From Hirundichthys speculiger (lineage: Eukaryota; Chordata; Actinopteri; Beloniformes; Exocoetidae), in assembly GCA_018398805.1 (NCBI GenBank), contig JAGFBZ010003034.1:445501-509500 (forward strand): 64,000 nucleotides of DNA. The letters run 5' to 3'. The position numbers and the translations under genes were made by a program. Each line of letters begins with the position of its first letter. The stretch's first letter is position 1. This document shows positions 48,181 to 61,236 of the stretch, piece after piece. The notes beneath the pieces are model-generated. The model was not told the origin of the DNA. It made no database searches and was given only the letters and a program-made list of their open reading frames with translations.

Positions 48181-48189
48181 GTCATGAAG

Positions 48190-51100
48190 GCTGTACCAAC
48201 TGTAAAAAATGAATTTGGAAATTTGTAGCATAATTCACTACCCTCAAGTTTGTTTTTTATTCATAGCTTCTGATTATCAGCTGTCAAAAGGTTCCACAGC
48301 CCAATCAGAAGCTACAAATCATAAGCATACTTTAGCAGTTTAACACTCATGCTTGTTCTGACATTGTGTTCAACTTCAAGAGCTTCAAGCTATAGAAGAA
48401 GATATAGAAGAAGATAATGCTACACACACACAGGCTATCATGAAGACGTGTGTTAACACACACAAGCACAAGGCCAGGACCTGATATTCTGTGACAAGAA
48501 GTGAAGATAGTCTTCCAAACTCACATCACTGGAGAAAGGTTGGGGTTTCCAGGATTTCTTGAACATGGCTCCCTGTGTCTGAAATGTCTAAATAAATCCC
48601 CTTTTTGAACTCCAGAGACCACCCATGATACCTTATTTCTCTCTACAACACTGTGGGTTAAACACATAGGGCTGATTGCACTGTTACTAGTGTAATAGAT
48701 GTTTAGAATTTGTTCCTGTGTCAAACCTCTGTGATTTAAGTCAAATTGCCCTCTTGTTTGAGGCTATGGTTTAACCTGCAGTTGAAGGCTGGCTCAAGGC
48801 TGGCTCAATATAAATTTTAGTGTCCTCATAAAATGTCACATCAACCACTACAGGGTCTCTTTTCCCACTTGTAAGTTAAAGCCTAGATGCAGCTGAGTTT
48901 AACACAAATCTGAATAATTTCTTCAACCCAAGGAGACACTTTAAACACTAATTTTGTTCGTATTTACCCCCATTTAAGCCCACACAGGGCGTTGCCTCTA
49001 ACTTCAAGACCAACAGAAAAATCCATATTCAGAGTGCACTATTCAGTAAGATAGATACACAGTATGAAACACACACACATGTACACACACAAACGTTTTT
49101 GTGAATATTTTATTTAAGTTTTGTTGTATTTTGTGAAATGTATTTTTTGATTTGCTGTGGAACTTTTTTTTTTTTTTACTTGACTGTTTTCCACAGTGTA
49201 GCAGTGCTTTGTGAACAGTAGCGTTGTCTGAATTTGCTGTAATGTTTTCCTGTGTTTGTGATTTTTTTTTCTTATTTTTATGTTCATTTAATTTGCTGTT
49301 TCCTGAAAAGTAACTGTTATTGGGAAATGTTCTTTTTTTTGAAATGCTGTTGCATTCCTTTCTTCTTCTTTTTTTGATGTATTAAATTGTTGTTTTGAAT
49401 CTTTTTGCAGTGCTTTTTCAAATGCTGTTGTATTTTGATCTGCAGGGCCTGTATTTCTGGTGTCTTATCCGTCACTCACACAGTTGCTTATGGTCTAATA
49501 AAAAAGAGAGTGAAAGCTGTGACATGAGGTCACAGCTGGTGTGTTTGCACGTGTGTGTCTGTCTGTGTGTGTGTGTGTGAATGAGTGAGAGAGCGAGAGA
49601 TCGTATACAGATGTCATGTTGGTTACGAGATTCATTGACTTTAACAGACAGAGATGTGACATAAGGAAATTTGTTGCAAGTCCTTTTTTTTTTTTTTTTT
49701 TTTGAAAAATAAATAAATAAATGGAATTGTTGTTATCCCTGGGTCAGTTTTGCTTATTAAAGAAAGGCATGAGAAAACAGACAGAACCTTAATGGAGAAA
49801 AATCAATGTGATGATTACACCTAGACACATACTGTACTCGGACATCTTACCAGTGTTCTTAAATCTTTGTCTTTACACTCACACATACATACAACCGTAG
49901 TTTCACAAGCTTACTATGGAAAGATAATAAATTGCATTGCACTTGCACAAAGTACGGACAACCACACACTGTGCATACAGTCCTCACATTTTGGACAGTA
50001 CCAGTCTTTGTCCCAGGGGCCATGTCCCTTGCATCGTATCCTGACCCCAGTCAGCAGGGGATTAAATGTGTGTTTGTGTGCGAGACAAGTTTATATGTAT
50101 GTGTGTTATTGTCTCTGTATGCTCACTGTATGTGTCCTGCCCACTCAGCTCTTCCACCGCAGGCCCAGATTCCAGCCGACCTCCCTGCTCGAGTGTTGGG
50201 GGGGTGTTGGGGTTGGAGAGCAAGCTTTGAAGGAGGCTCCAGTGACTCATTACCCAACAATCCACTCCCCCCTTCATGTCCTCTGCACCCTCCAAACATC
50301 TCCTTCCTTGCCCCAGCCCTCCAGCCCCTTTCCTTGCCCCTTGTCCTCTGAGTCAGATAGCTGACACACAGCTCCCTACACACACACACACACACACACA
50401 CACGCTACATGTTGACAGAAGAAAAGAGATTCTGTTTCAGGGACTGTTGGACTGGACGGTTGTCAAAGCCTCCTCTGTGTTTGTGTGTTCATATGTGTTG
50501 TCAAGCTATATGAATGACCAATAGACTACATCTTTAAATATTTCAACATTATTTGAAATACATTTTATTTGAAAGGCAGAAACAGTGATGTCTGGCCCCA
50601 TCTCTCCTGATGCAGTAACTTTTCCCTGTTGCACCGGGGGGTGGGGGGTGGGGGGGGTGTCTATGTAAACCTAAACCACAGACTTCTCTTCCCACAGTTC
50701 ACACAAGTCAAACTCCCACCTTTAAGCTGTGTGAACACACTCTGCTGTATCTCGTGGGGGCAAAACCAGGCATATGCAGCCATGTTTTAGCAATCGGAGC
50801 TGGAGATGTGTGTGTTTTTCACATACTGGAGCATGTCAGTATATGGTCTGTTCATTAAAGATATCTAGGAGATGACATCATGGGACTTCCCGTCTGGAGC
50901 AAAAGGGGCAAAATTACATTTTCAAATACATACTGAATGACAAAACATCAGAGAAATTAGTTTTCTCATTCATGGAAAAATGCACCTAATGTATTTTTTT
51001 TTATTATTACTGTGAAAAGCAATGGAAATGTTACACTCTTACCCAGTTTTTAGTCAGGTTTGATGTGAAATGAGACAGAGGGTGGAGATGGAAAAGAGTC

Positions 51101-52700
51101 ATTGAGGCAGCTGCCAAGGAAAACTATGACATGTGTTGTATGTCGCCTACTGTATTTTCCAAAAAAGTCAAAACTGAAGCCATATGTGTCAAAAATGAAA
51201 GATTTCCAATAAGTAGCTTTTGTTATTTTGCAACATATGAATAATGAAAATTAAATAATTTTTAATGTTGTGTAATCCCAATAAAGCATTTTTAAGCTAA
51301 ATACATTACTTTTTGTCAAGTTGTCTCCAATGTATAATGTACCTAAAAACTTATGTTTACATTATTAAAGGTGTGTTTTTGCTGCATTTTACGTTGGCTG
51401 TCTAATTTGATTTGTTGCTAACCTGCTATAAAACTAGAGCAAAAGATTCTTTAGCAAAAGATGACCCTTGTGCTCAGTTTCAGGGCAGCATACACACAGA
51501 GAGAAGCATTGTCAGTTCCACAGCGACCCTTGAGACACTGAAAACAGGACTTCCTCTTACTTCAGTCGTTATTCTTCCAGTTTCCTCCTGTTCTGGAGGG
51601 TTTTCTTTAAAGCATCAACTTGCCACACATATTGCAGCCAGTTTGCAATGGCTGTGTTTTCATTGTGATTTATGATTAGTGAGCTCACATCATCAGAAAT
51701 TACATATCCATCACAGGATTTTGGACCAACAAGTTGCCAATGTATAAGAAGTATAATAATTGTTATGAAGCATGTTTTATTCAAGGACACTTAACATGCG
51801 TCTTAAACTTAACAGTCACGTTGATGATTAAGTTTCTATTTTGTTAAGTTCTGTCAAGTTTCACCTGTAGTATTAGTATTTAGCATTTGCTTTATTTCCT
51901 GTTTTATATTGATTAACTGCAGGCATCTCTCTTCATTTCATATTATTTTATTTCATTTCACATCAGGTTTTCTGTTTATAGTCCACTATTGTGTCCAGGA
52001 TTTTAGTTTGTTGGATGACCTGTACCTGCAGTGGCTCTTCTTTATTTATTAAGTTTCTGGGACTATATCTGCCTGCACACTGTGTGTCTACCCTTGTGTC
52101 CTTCAGTGATTCACTCTGGCAATATATTTTAACTTTAATCAAAGTCCTGTGAGTTAAATTAGTGGTAAAGTGCTCTATATGACATGTTATCCACCATGTG
52201 CCAGTGTCTGGTGCTACAGTGGGAAAAGTGTATTTGTAGTTCTTGGTTGCATTTTACATTTCTTCAGTTCCTGGAATAAAATTAAAAACAAATACTGACC
52301 CATTTTGGATGTGAGTTTCCCGCAGATGAATCTGATACACGTGCAAGCGTTTACAGTTTAAAGAACACTCACACTCCTGAAGCTTTTCAGAAATGAATAG
52401 AACAAGGACTTTGCCCATTTTTTTCATTTACAATATTTGGTTGCGACAGACCTGCCTATGTTGAACTAACTAATCAGCCTAAGACAGTCAAGGAAATGAT
52501 AAATTAACATTTTTTGGACTAAAGTGTTTGGCTTTGTTGCTGTTACTTTATTGTTTTGGTTCATCCTAACTGCTCTTATCAGCATCATTTTTTAAAAATC
52601 CCAGCTGGCTGCATAAAATTAGAGATAACTGTACTCAACAGTGACACCTGATACTAAATAGACAAAGCCACAGCTTGTGGATGCAGTTATATATGTTTCG
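48190..52700. other. Intergenic, no gene recognised
   Basis: Holds T-rich runs near 49170-49380 and 49686, (GT)n at about 49555-49580, (CA)n at 50381-50403 and a G-run near 50636-50660. Overlapping frames of up to 165 codons at 49867-50524 cross low-complexity DNA and have no known motif. I see no splice-bounded exons. Confidence 0.4.
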
Positions 52701-52734
52701 CTGGTAATGTCCCACATTTCCCTCAAGACGGGGG

Positions 52735-52935
52735 CTTTACAGCTTCCCCTACTGTCATCAGGCGAGAGCCAGAGCCCTGGACAGATCCCCAGTCCATCAC
52801 AGGGCTACACAGAGACAAACAACCATCCGTGCCCACCATCAGTCCCGTGGACATTTCAAATACCTAACATGTTTGTTTTTGAGTTGTGGAAGCAAGCTGG
52901 GGCAGCTGGGAAAACCAACCCATGGAAGAACATGC
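52735..52935 (-). repeat. Degenerate RTE/Rex-type LINE tail, minus strand
   Basis: GCCCTGGACAGATCCCCAGT followed by CCATCACAGGGC and ACAGAGACAAACAACC, a diverged complement of the tail at 44640. Confidence 0.6.
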
Positions 52936-53436
52936 AAACTCTTGACTGAAAAGCTTTAAACCTGTTAAACCTTTAAGCCTGTTTCAGAAACTGGGGGAAT
53001 TCATTCTTGGAGTCTGTTTCCATGATAACTGACTGAACTAAACCTGTTGAGAGCAGCTTTCCTCCTTCATCAAACAGTCAATCTTACAAACGCATTTTGG
53101 AGATGTCTGAATGATGACATGTTGCATTTGCGTTAGTAAAGTATATTGAGACAGCTGTCACATGTATTCGTGATATCCCAATTCATTTTTAAGAGCATTA
53201 GCTCTAGATTTTACCCTTCTGTGCATCACAAATATCACGCTTGTACGCTTGTAATATACCCTATTAGAAAGTGAAGAGGTGTGAGATAAGTGTTTTAACA
53301 TAATATTTAAATTACACATTTACTCACTATGCCAATTTTTTCCATATCAACCCTATTTCCTTTACTGCTGGTGCCATCTTATGTTCTGCGGAAAGGCACG
53401 TGATTGCAATAAAAGCTCTAATTCACTGAAGACGAA

Positions 53437-53437
53437 T

Positions 53438-53468
<31 letters not shown>

Positions 53469-53471
53469 GGT
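53437..53471. repeat. (GT)n followed by a G run
   Basis: A TGTGTGTG tract passes into about 19 consecutive G, a potential G-quadruplex and a common sequencing trouble spot. Confidence 0.9.
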
Positions 53472-54454
53472 AGTTCTCATCTGTTTACCTGGTGAATCAG
53501 GGTAACTGAGCTCCACTGATGATGCCTAACCCCAGTCACAGTAACTCAGAGTCAACATATTTTCAGAGCTGTGAATAGACTCAGGCAATCTGTGAAGATC
53601 TCAGTACATAAACTTTAAGCCCAGAAGGCACCAAGAAGTGCACAATGGAACATCGGAAAGACATAAGTGATGATCAAGGTGATATTTTTCCCAGAAGGTC
53701 CATGGTCATTTCAGTCAGCCAAACGTCATTCTGTACAACATGTAGGAGCATGGCTTCATAACTTCAGAGTGTGTGTACTAGACTGGTATGCTTAAAGTCC
53801 ATATCTCTGTCTTGTTGAAACTGAATTGAACACAATAACACATTAAACTTGAAACAGGAGAACAGCATGATTATCATACTTATCATATCTATTGATCTAT
53901 TATACATATATAACTGCCATACTAACTGTTTTTGATCCGGTGCTAAAATAAAATCACAGCTGTAGTTCTACCAAATTTCTGCATCAGAAATTAAGCGCCA
54001 CAAATGCTACATCCATTACAGTAAGAAGAAAAGGAAAAGGAATAAGAAAGACACGTAAATTGTGTCATTTTTGTGGCTCGCTGTGAGCTTCCTGTGTTTC
54101 CTCTGTCTCCAAATCAACCCACACAGGCACCATGTCGCTACAGCGAAGGTATGCACCCTTGGATCCGCATGTCTACACCCCGATCAGCAGCGATTAAATA
54201 CTCTGCTGTGTTTTTGAACAATGCACCTCTGTTGAATCCCACTATGACTGATGGAGACATTTGCTGCTGTGTCAATAATATGCTGCTGGAGTGATCAGGG
54301 AGCTGGAGCCGTGCAGAGAAACAATACGGAGGATCTGGGAATGCTGGAATGCATTGTGTGAGAATCTGTATTCTTACGGTGGGGCTTTCCAGCTTCCTGC
54401 TCTAGTTCCTGTGTTTCCATCACACCAAAAAAAAAAATTAGAATTAGTCCCTTG

Positions 54455-57400
54455 CTTCATTACGGAGCCCTGGAGGGGACATGAAGGAAAAAAAAAAAAA
54501 AATAGGAAAAAAAATTTTTTTTTGAGAAAATGTAGGAAATTTTTTTTTTTTCTCGAGTTTCAAACTCGAGATCTCGAGTTTGAAAGTCGAGATCTCGAGT
54601 TTCAAACTCGAGATCTCGAGTTTGATTTGCAATGCAGCTGAGTTGTGAAATGCGTGCGCTCGGCTGCTCGGAAGAACGGCTGCCGGAGAGAGAAGGAGAG
54701 TCCACCGCCCCGGGGGGCTGCGTAGACGGAGCTGGCAGAGTCCAGACTAGAGAGGTGCTTTGGACCGCGGCAGAGAGGGGGTTGAGACCCTCTCTGGCGC
54801 AGGAGCCTCGGATGAGGACCGGCAGACGCCTCCCGGACTCCCCATCTGACTTCCCCGCACCCCTCCGCTCCAACCCCCGCCTCTGCAGCAGAGACGGAGA
54901 TGGAGAGATGCGAGAGAGCCGGAGGCGAGAAGGAGGTAGAGAGGCCGCTGGGGTAGCGTACGGCTGCAGGCGCCCCGCGGGAGGGTGGACCTGAACCGTC
55001 TCATCCGTTAATGATCCACTTTCAAAGTCGAGATCTCGACTTTCAAACTCGAGATCTCGACTTTCAAACTCGAGATCTCGAGTTTGATCTGGCTTCTGCA
55101 GCAGAGACGGAGATGGAGAGATCTCTCCATCAGAGACCGCTGGGGCAGCGTACGGCTGCAGGACTTAAGTAAAGTTATAAAGACATTCACAGATTCGGCT
55201 TTCCGGGATCAATAAGTCTGAAGCCACACATCGTCAAAACACAAATGATGCCTCTATCACATCTTGATAGCATAGACTACCACTACAAGGACAAAATCCC
55301 CGATTTATACAAAAATAAGCAGTTCTGCGAGCTCGATGTAAAATATTGACGAAAATGCGCAGCCCGCAGCCGTGCCAGTGCCCAGGGACCGTCTGCAAAT
55401 TGCAACAAAAGAAAAACACGCTGGACACAAAAATCAATAACTCCACTGTTGTACAGTATACAGACGCCAAAACTTACTCCATCCATCAGAGTTCCCCTCA
55501 TGGTCATACTACAACAAATATTATGTAACAAAAAGATTTGGCATAATTTTGGTGATTTTTTAAAATTATCATTAATCATTAATAACTTATATGATGATCA
55601 ATAACTTCACTGTTTTACACTGCAGACACTCAAAACCCACTACACACTTCTGCAGTCTCTTTATGGTCATACTACAACAGCTGTTTTGAAAAAAAAAAGT
55701 TTGGTATAATTTTGGTGATTTTCTAAATTATTATTCATCATTAATACCTTATATAATGATCAATAACTTCATTGTTTTACACTGAAGCGACTCCAAACTC
55801 ACTACACACATCAAGAGTCTCCGTAAGGTCATACTACAACAGTTCTTTGGAGCAAAAAAGATTTGGTATAATTTTGGTGATTTTTTAAAAATGATTATTA
55901 ATCATTAATAACTTATAATGATCAATAACATCACTGTTTTGCACTGCAGACACTCCAAACTCACTACATACTTCTGCAGTCTCCTTATGGTCATACTACT
56001 ACAGCTGTTTTGCACAAAAAGGGTTTGGCATAATTTTGGTGATTTTCTTTAATTATTAATCATCAATAATAACTTATATGATGATCAATAACTTCACTGT
56101 TTTACACTGTAGACACTCCAAACTCACTAAACACATCAAAAGTCTCCTTATGGTCATACTACAACAGTTTTTTTGAACAAAGAAGGTTTGGTGTAATTTT
56201 GGTGATTTATTTTATTAAATCACCAACATTATACCAAACCTTTTTTTTTTTCAAAACAGCTGTTGTAGTATGACCATAAGGAGACTGCAGAAGTGTGTAG
56301 TGGGTTTTGAGTGTCTGCAGTGTAAAACAGTGAAGTTATTGATCATCATATAAGTTATTAATGATTAATGATAATTTAAAAAAATCACCAAAATTATGCC
56401 AAATCTTTTTGTTACATAATATTTGTTGTAGTATGACCATGAGGGGAACTCTGATGGATGGAGTAAGTTTTGGCGTCTGTATACTGTACAACAGTGGAGT
56501 TATTGATTTTTGTGTCCAGCGTGTTTTTCTTTTGTTGCAATTTGCAGACGGTCCCTGGGCACTGGCACGGCTGCGGGCTGCGCATTTTCGTCAATATTTT
56601 ACATCGAGCTCGCAGAACTGCTTATTTTTGTATAAATCGGGGATTTTGTCCTTGTAGCTGGTAGTCTATGCTATCAAGATGTGATAGAGGCATCATTTGT
56701 GTTTTGACGATGTGTGGCTTCAGACTTATTGATCCCGGAAAGCCGAATCTGTGAATGTCTTTATAACTTTACTTAAGTCCTGCAGCCGTACGCTGCCCCA
56801 GCGGTCTCTGATGGAGAGATCTCTCCATCTCCGTCTCTGCTGCAGAAGCCAGATCAAACTCGAGATCTCGAGTTTGAAAGTCGAGATTCGAGTTAAGTCG
56901 AGATCTCGAGTTTGAAAGTCGAGATCTCGACTTTGAAAGTGGATCATTAACGGATGAGACGGTTCAGGTCCACCCTCCCGCGGGGGCGCCTGCAGCCGTA
57001 CGCTACCCCAGCGGCCTCTCTCCCTCCTTCTCGCCTCCGGCTCTCTCGCATCTCTCCATCTCCGTCTCTGCTGCAGAGGCGGGGTTGGAGCGGAGGGGTG
57101 CGGGGAAGTCAGATGGGGAGTCCGGGAGGCGTCTGCCGGTCCTCATCCGAGGCTCCTGCGCCAGAGAGGGTCTCAACCCCTTCTCTGCCGCGGTCCAAAG
57201 CACCTCTCTAGTCTGGACTCTGCCAGCTCCGTCTACGCAGCCCCCCGGGGCGGTGGACTCTCCTTCTCTCTCATGCAGCCGTTCTTCCGAGCAGCCGAGC
57301 GCACGCATTTCACAACTCAGCTGCATTGCAAATCAAACTCGAGATCTCGAGTTTGAAACTCGAGATCTCGACTTTCAAACTCGAGATCTCGAGTTTGAAA

Positions 57401-57501
57401 CTCGAGAAAAAAAAAAAATTCCTACATTTTCTCAAAAAAAATTTTTTTTTCCTATTTTTTTTTTTTTTCCTTCATGTCCCCTCCAGGGCTCCGTACTTCA
57501 T
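54455..57501. mobile_element. 3,035-bp foldback element with 6-bp target duplication
   Basis: The element runs 54461-57495 and is flanked by CTTCAT on both sides (54455-54460 and 57496-57501). It starts TACGGAGCCCTGGAGG and ends with the complement. Left arm 54461-55722 and right arm 56217-57495 are near-identical inverted copies, separated by about 494 bp. Each arm holds, from outside in: a long A/T run, arrays of the palindrome CTCGAGATCTCGAG, a GC-rich segment, a second CTCGAGATCTCGAG array, then AT-rich 162-bp units. Paired open frames on both strands mirror each other and none resembles a transposase, so it is non-autonomous. Confidence 0.9.
55435..56216. repeat. About 162-bp tandem repeat at the foldback core
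   Basis: Units begin with CAATAACTTCACTGTTTTACAC or near matches at 55435, 55599, 55761, 55923 and 56086, spacing 162-164 bp. Each contains GGTCATACTACAACAG and ends with GGTATAATTTTGGTGATTT. The first two units lie in the left arm and have inverted partners; the last three fill the spacer. Confidence 0.9.
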
Positions 57502-59640
57502 GGCTGAATTTCATATAAAACATATTTCCCTAAAGTTTCTGAATAACTTATTATTCTTGTAAAGGTTTGACAGTGTGATATAACCCTTTGTCATCTTCTC
57601 ATGCTTTAAAGCACAAATACCATGACATGTAACAGCACAATATAGACAAAATAAGAAGACTAGACACAATGTGATTAGCAGCACCTCTAATCCAGAGCAA
57701 AATCCAACTGTGACCACAAAAGAAGCACCAGTAACTTCTTGTAAAAAAAAAAAAAAAAATGATGTATTGTAAGATAACGCAGGACAAGGCAGGCAAGTTT
57801 ATTTATATAATGGAATTCATACCTATGGAGAGCTCAAATAGCTTTGGAAAATATTCAGAGATAAGAACAGGTATTAAATAGATTAAACAGTGACACACAA
57901 GTATGAGAAGTTAAAAGAAAATGATTTGAAATCAGTGGGAAATCCTTTTGAACCAGACCTACAAACTGCCACCAACTGACTGTGGATTTTGGTAGCAGCT
58001 GAGGCAGACACCTTTCTCTAATAACTTTCTTTCCAGAACTGTTTTCTGCAGTTAAATTGGGTTCATCAGACCACTTCAGGCTTTTTTTTTTTTTTTTATG
58101 AAACCTTGATTAAAAATGTGATGTTTTTTGTTTACCAAAAGGCTGGGGACAGGTTCTAGTTGGAGCCACTGCTTCTGCCCTTTAGACCATCGTCACTCAC
58201 AAGGATTTTTGTTCACCCATTACAAGACAATGACATGAAGTTAGGCAGAAACTGGAAACAAGTAACATGTAGTTTGTTCTCAAACTAGCTCTAATCCCTG
58301 CTTTCAACAAGGTTGATAAACCCTGTTCATGGGTCTTGTTTCATTTCTCAAGTAAAGGCCAGATGTTAGGATTGATAATCTTTCAGTTGATTGTTTGTGT
58401 AAGGTGCAGCATCTCAGATGAAATAACAGTCCAGGAGATCATTCCTGGCATGCTGGGAGCTTTGGTGTGGCACTGGAGAATTTCTGCCTCCATGTTTCTC
58501 CTCTCAGCAGTTCTTCTACTGCTACCAGTAATAATATAATCTCAGTGCTGGAATTTTCCCCTCCCTCCCTTAATGTGCTCATTTTATCTTTCTTTCTCTT
58601 TCACTGAGCTCTCGCCGGTGTAATGTCTGAGCTGTTCTCATCTCTTCTCGGCCTGATAATAGCTCTGCACCCGAGGTCATCATTACAGGTTATTGCAGGC
58701 ATTTGTTTCTCCTACAGTTGGCTGTCAGAAGTTGATCATGCTGCCGCCATTATTTACGGCAACAACAATCTGATGTAACTTGCTGTAACTTATGGCCAGC
58801 TGGCATTAAGTAGCTTCAGCAGTTTGCTCTCTTAGTTACCCATTAAGGCTTTCTTTCTTCCATTTCTGTTAATGTGCCTCTGTCACTGCACTTCTTTTGG
58901 GTGTATTTCATGTGATAAATGTAAAATTTGGGAATGGTGAAGAGAAGATGTCCAAACTAAATAATCAGAAAAACTCCCCTGCAGTGGTATACTGAACTTG
59001 TCTCCAGACGTTGTAATAATGTCTTCCATGAGATCCATCTGGGAGATGTAATGTTATTGTAATCTGTTCGTGGTCATCGCTTCTCACACCCACTCAGACA
59101 GGTGCTTGTAACTAAAACCACCCCTCAGGAGCACAGTTAGACTGTGATCAGGACTCTGATCATCCAGAACAGCTCCAGACCTGAAACCCAGCTGCTCTAC
59201 TCACTGTACCATCACACACTGTGATCCATATTACTCTGTTAACATGCTGAAGGATTACTTCATCTATATGAACTCCCTGGTGGTACCACTCCAGCCAAAC
59301 AGCCGGGTTTCTCATCGTATTTATCAAAACCTGGACTAATGTCAGATTTCTGCTTCTACATGCTGAAAAGAGTGCGCTCACAGTACTAAAAAAATGACAT
59401 TTACATTTACAAAACAACAGTCTTACTATTTATTTTAGATGATCTTGGAACAGGTTTGGTCAAGAATGTATTAAATATGTCTTCAATGCAGATTGATAAT
59501 ATTTTGTACCATAAAAGTGGAGTTTTTCTGTGGAAGAGTTGATGCATTTATTTTTAGTCATGCAAGTCATATGCCTTCAGTCAGTCGGCCACTGCGTTGC
59601 TAAACAGTGTTCTTGAAACCATTTTCCAGTTCTTTCATGT
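57502..59640. other. Intergenic, no gene recognised
   Basis: No exon or clear repeat. 58560-58830 has balanced composition, no simple repeats and several homeodomain-like cores (see findings). Confidence 0.4.
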
Positions 59641-59649
59641 GTCATATTG

Positions 59650-60095
59650 TTAAAAAAAGAGGGAGAATCTGGAGAACTATCTGTACACATGCTACAAGGT
59701 TTATCTTCAGGTCCTCGTGTCATGCATTAAAAACCAACACAATTCTGTCAAAAAAAATCACTTCATGGGCTCAAGAGCTCCTTTTAAAAACCTTGTCAGT
59801 GAACACAGTTCAACAGTGCATCCACAAATTCAGCTTAAAACTTCACAATGCAAAGAAGCATGTATGAACAAGATCCAGAAAAGGATTAAGACTCATTAAG
59901 TTGAACTGAGGTGAAACAGAAAACTGTCCTGCAATTTTGAATTCTTTTTGGAAATTAAACTGCAGTCCTCTGGGCTCGAGAGGAGAATAAGAGGTTTGTT
60001 ATCAGCTCACAATTCAAAAGCCAGCATCTGAAATGGCATGCTATTGCACAGCGGGGAACTTTCACATGTGTGAAGGTACTATTAATGTGGAATGA
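59650..60095 (+). pseudogene. Decayed mariner, left part
   Basis: Matches the same mariner family as 47090: CTGTCAAAAAAAATCACTTC, AACAGTGCATCCACAAATTC, TGAACAAGATCCAGAAAAGG, TTCTTTTTGGAAATTAAACT, GCTCACAATTCAAAAGCCAG. The body stops at the Tc1 insertion and continues at 61237. Confidence 0.7.
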
Positions 60096-60097
60096 TA

Positions 60098-61234
60098 CAC
60101 TATATTGCCAAAAGTATTCACCCACCTGCCTTGACTCACATATGAGCTTTAGTAACATCCCATTCCTAATCAATATGATGTGGCTCCACCCTTTGCCGCT
60201 GGAACAGCTTCAACTCTTCTGGGAAGGCTGCCCACAAGGTTTTAGGAGTGTGTTTATGGGGATTTTTGACCATTCTTCCAGAAGAGCATTTGTGAGGTCA
60301 AACACTGATGTTGGCTGAGAAGGTCTGGCTCTCAGTCTCTGCTCTAATTCATCCCAAAGGTCTTCCATTGGGTTGATGTCAGGACTCTGTGCAGGCCAGT
60401 CAAGTTCATCCACACCAGACTCTTCCATCCATGTCTTTATGGACCTTGCTTTGTGCACTGGTGCACAGTCATGTTGGAAGAGGAAGGGGCCAAGCCCAGC
60501 TCCTGAAAAACAACCCCACACCATAATCCACCCTCTACCAAACTTTACACTTGGCACAATGCAGTCAGACAAGTACCGTTGTCCTGGCAACCACCAAACC
60601 CAGACTCTTCTATCAGATTGCCAGATGGAGAAGCGTGATTCTTCACTCCAGAGAACGTTCCTCCACTGCTCTAGAGTCCAGTGGCGGTGTGCTTTACACT
60701 ACTGCATCCGACGCTTTGCATTTCACTTGGTGATGTATGGCTTGGATGCAGCTGCTCCACCATGGAAACCCATTCATGAAGCTCTCTGCACTGTTGTTGA
60801 GCTAATCTGAAGGCCACATGAAGTTTGGAGGTCTGTAGTGATTGACTCTGCAGAAAGTTGGTGACCTCTTCACACTATGCGCTTCAGCATCCGCTGACTC
60901 GACTCTGTCAGTTTATGTGTCCTACCACTTCGTGTTTGAGTTGCTGTTGTTCCCAAACACTTCCATTTCCTTATAATACAGCTGACGGTTGACTGTGGAA
61001 TATTTAGGAGCGAGGACATTTCATGACTGGATTTGTTGCACAGGTGGCATCTTATCACAGTTCCACGCTGGAATTCACTGAGCTCCTGAGAGCGACCCAT
61101 TCTTTCGCAAATGTTTGTAGAAACAGTCTGCATGTCTAGGTGCTTAATTTTCTACACCTGTGGCAGTGGAAGTGATTGGAATAGCTGATTCTGATAATTT
61201 GGATGGGTGAGCAAATACTTTTGGCAATATAGTG
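60098..61234 (-). mobile_element. Tc1-like transposon with broken transposase
   Basis: 1,137-bp element bounded by inverted CACTATATTGCCAAAAGTAT ends and TA duplications (60096-60097 and 61235-61236). The minus strand encodes a Tc1 transposase in two separated frames: 61133-60870 (helix-turn-helix part, MGRSQELSEFQRG, IPQSTVSCIIRKWK) and about 60660-60210 (WSEESRFSIW, GWIMVWGCFSGAGLGP, DWPAQSPDINPMEDLWDEL). The frame between is disrupted, and the first catalytic Asp (WSDES in relatives) reads Glu (WSEES). It is inactive but its ends are intact. Confidence 0.92.
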
Positions 61235-61236
61235 TA

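Noticed and set aside
49867..50524. Overlapping frames of up to 165 codons
   Set aside because: They cross CA/GT-rich low-complexity DNA in several frames, with no domain motif or splice support.
54291..57562. Mirror-image frames of 60-140 codons in the foldback arms
   Set aside because: The same peptides occur on both strands because the arms are inverted copies. They run through A/T runs and palindrome arrays and show no transposase motif.
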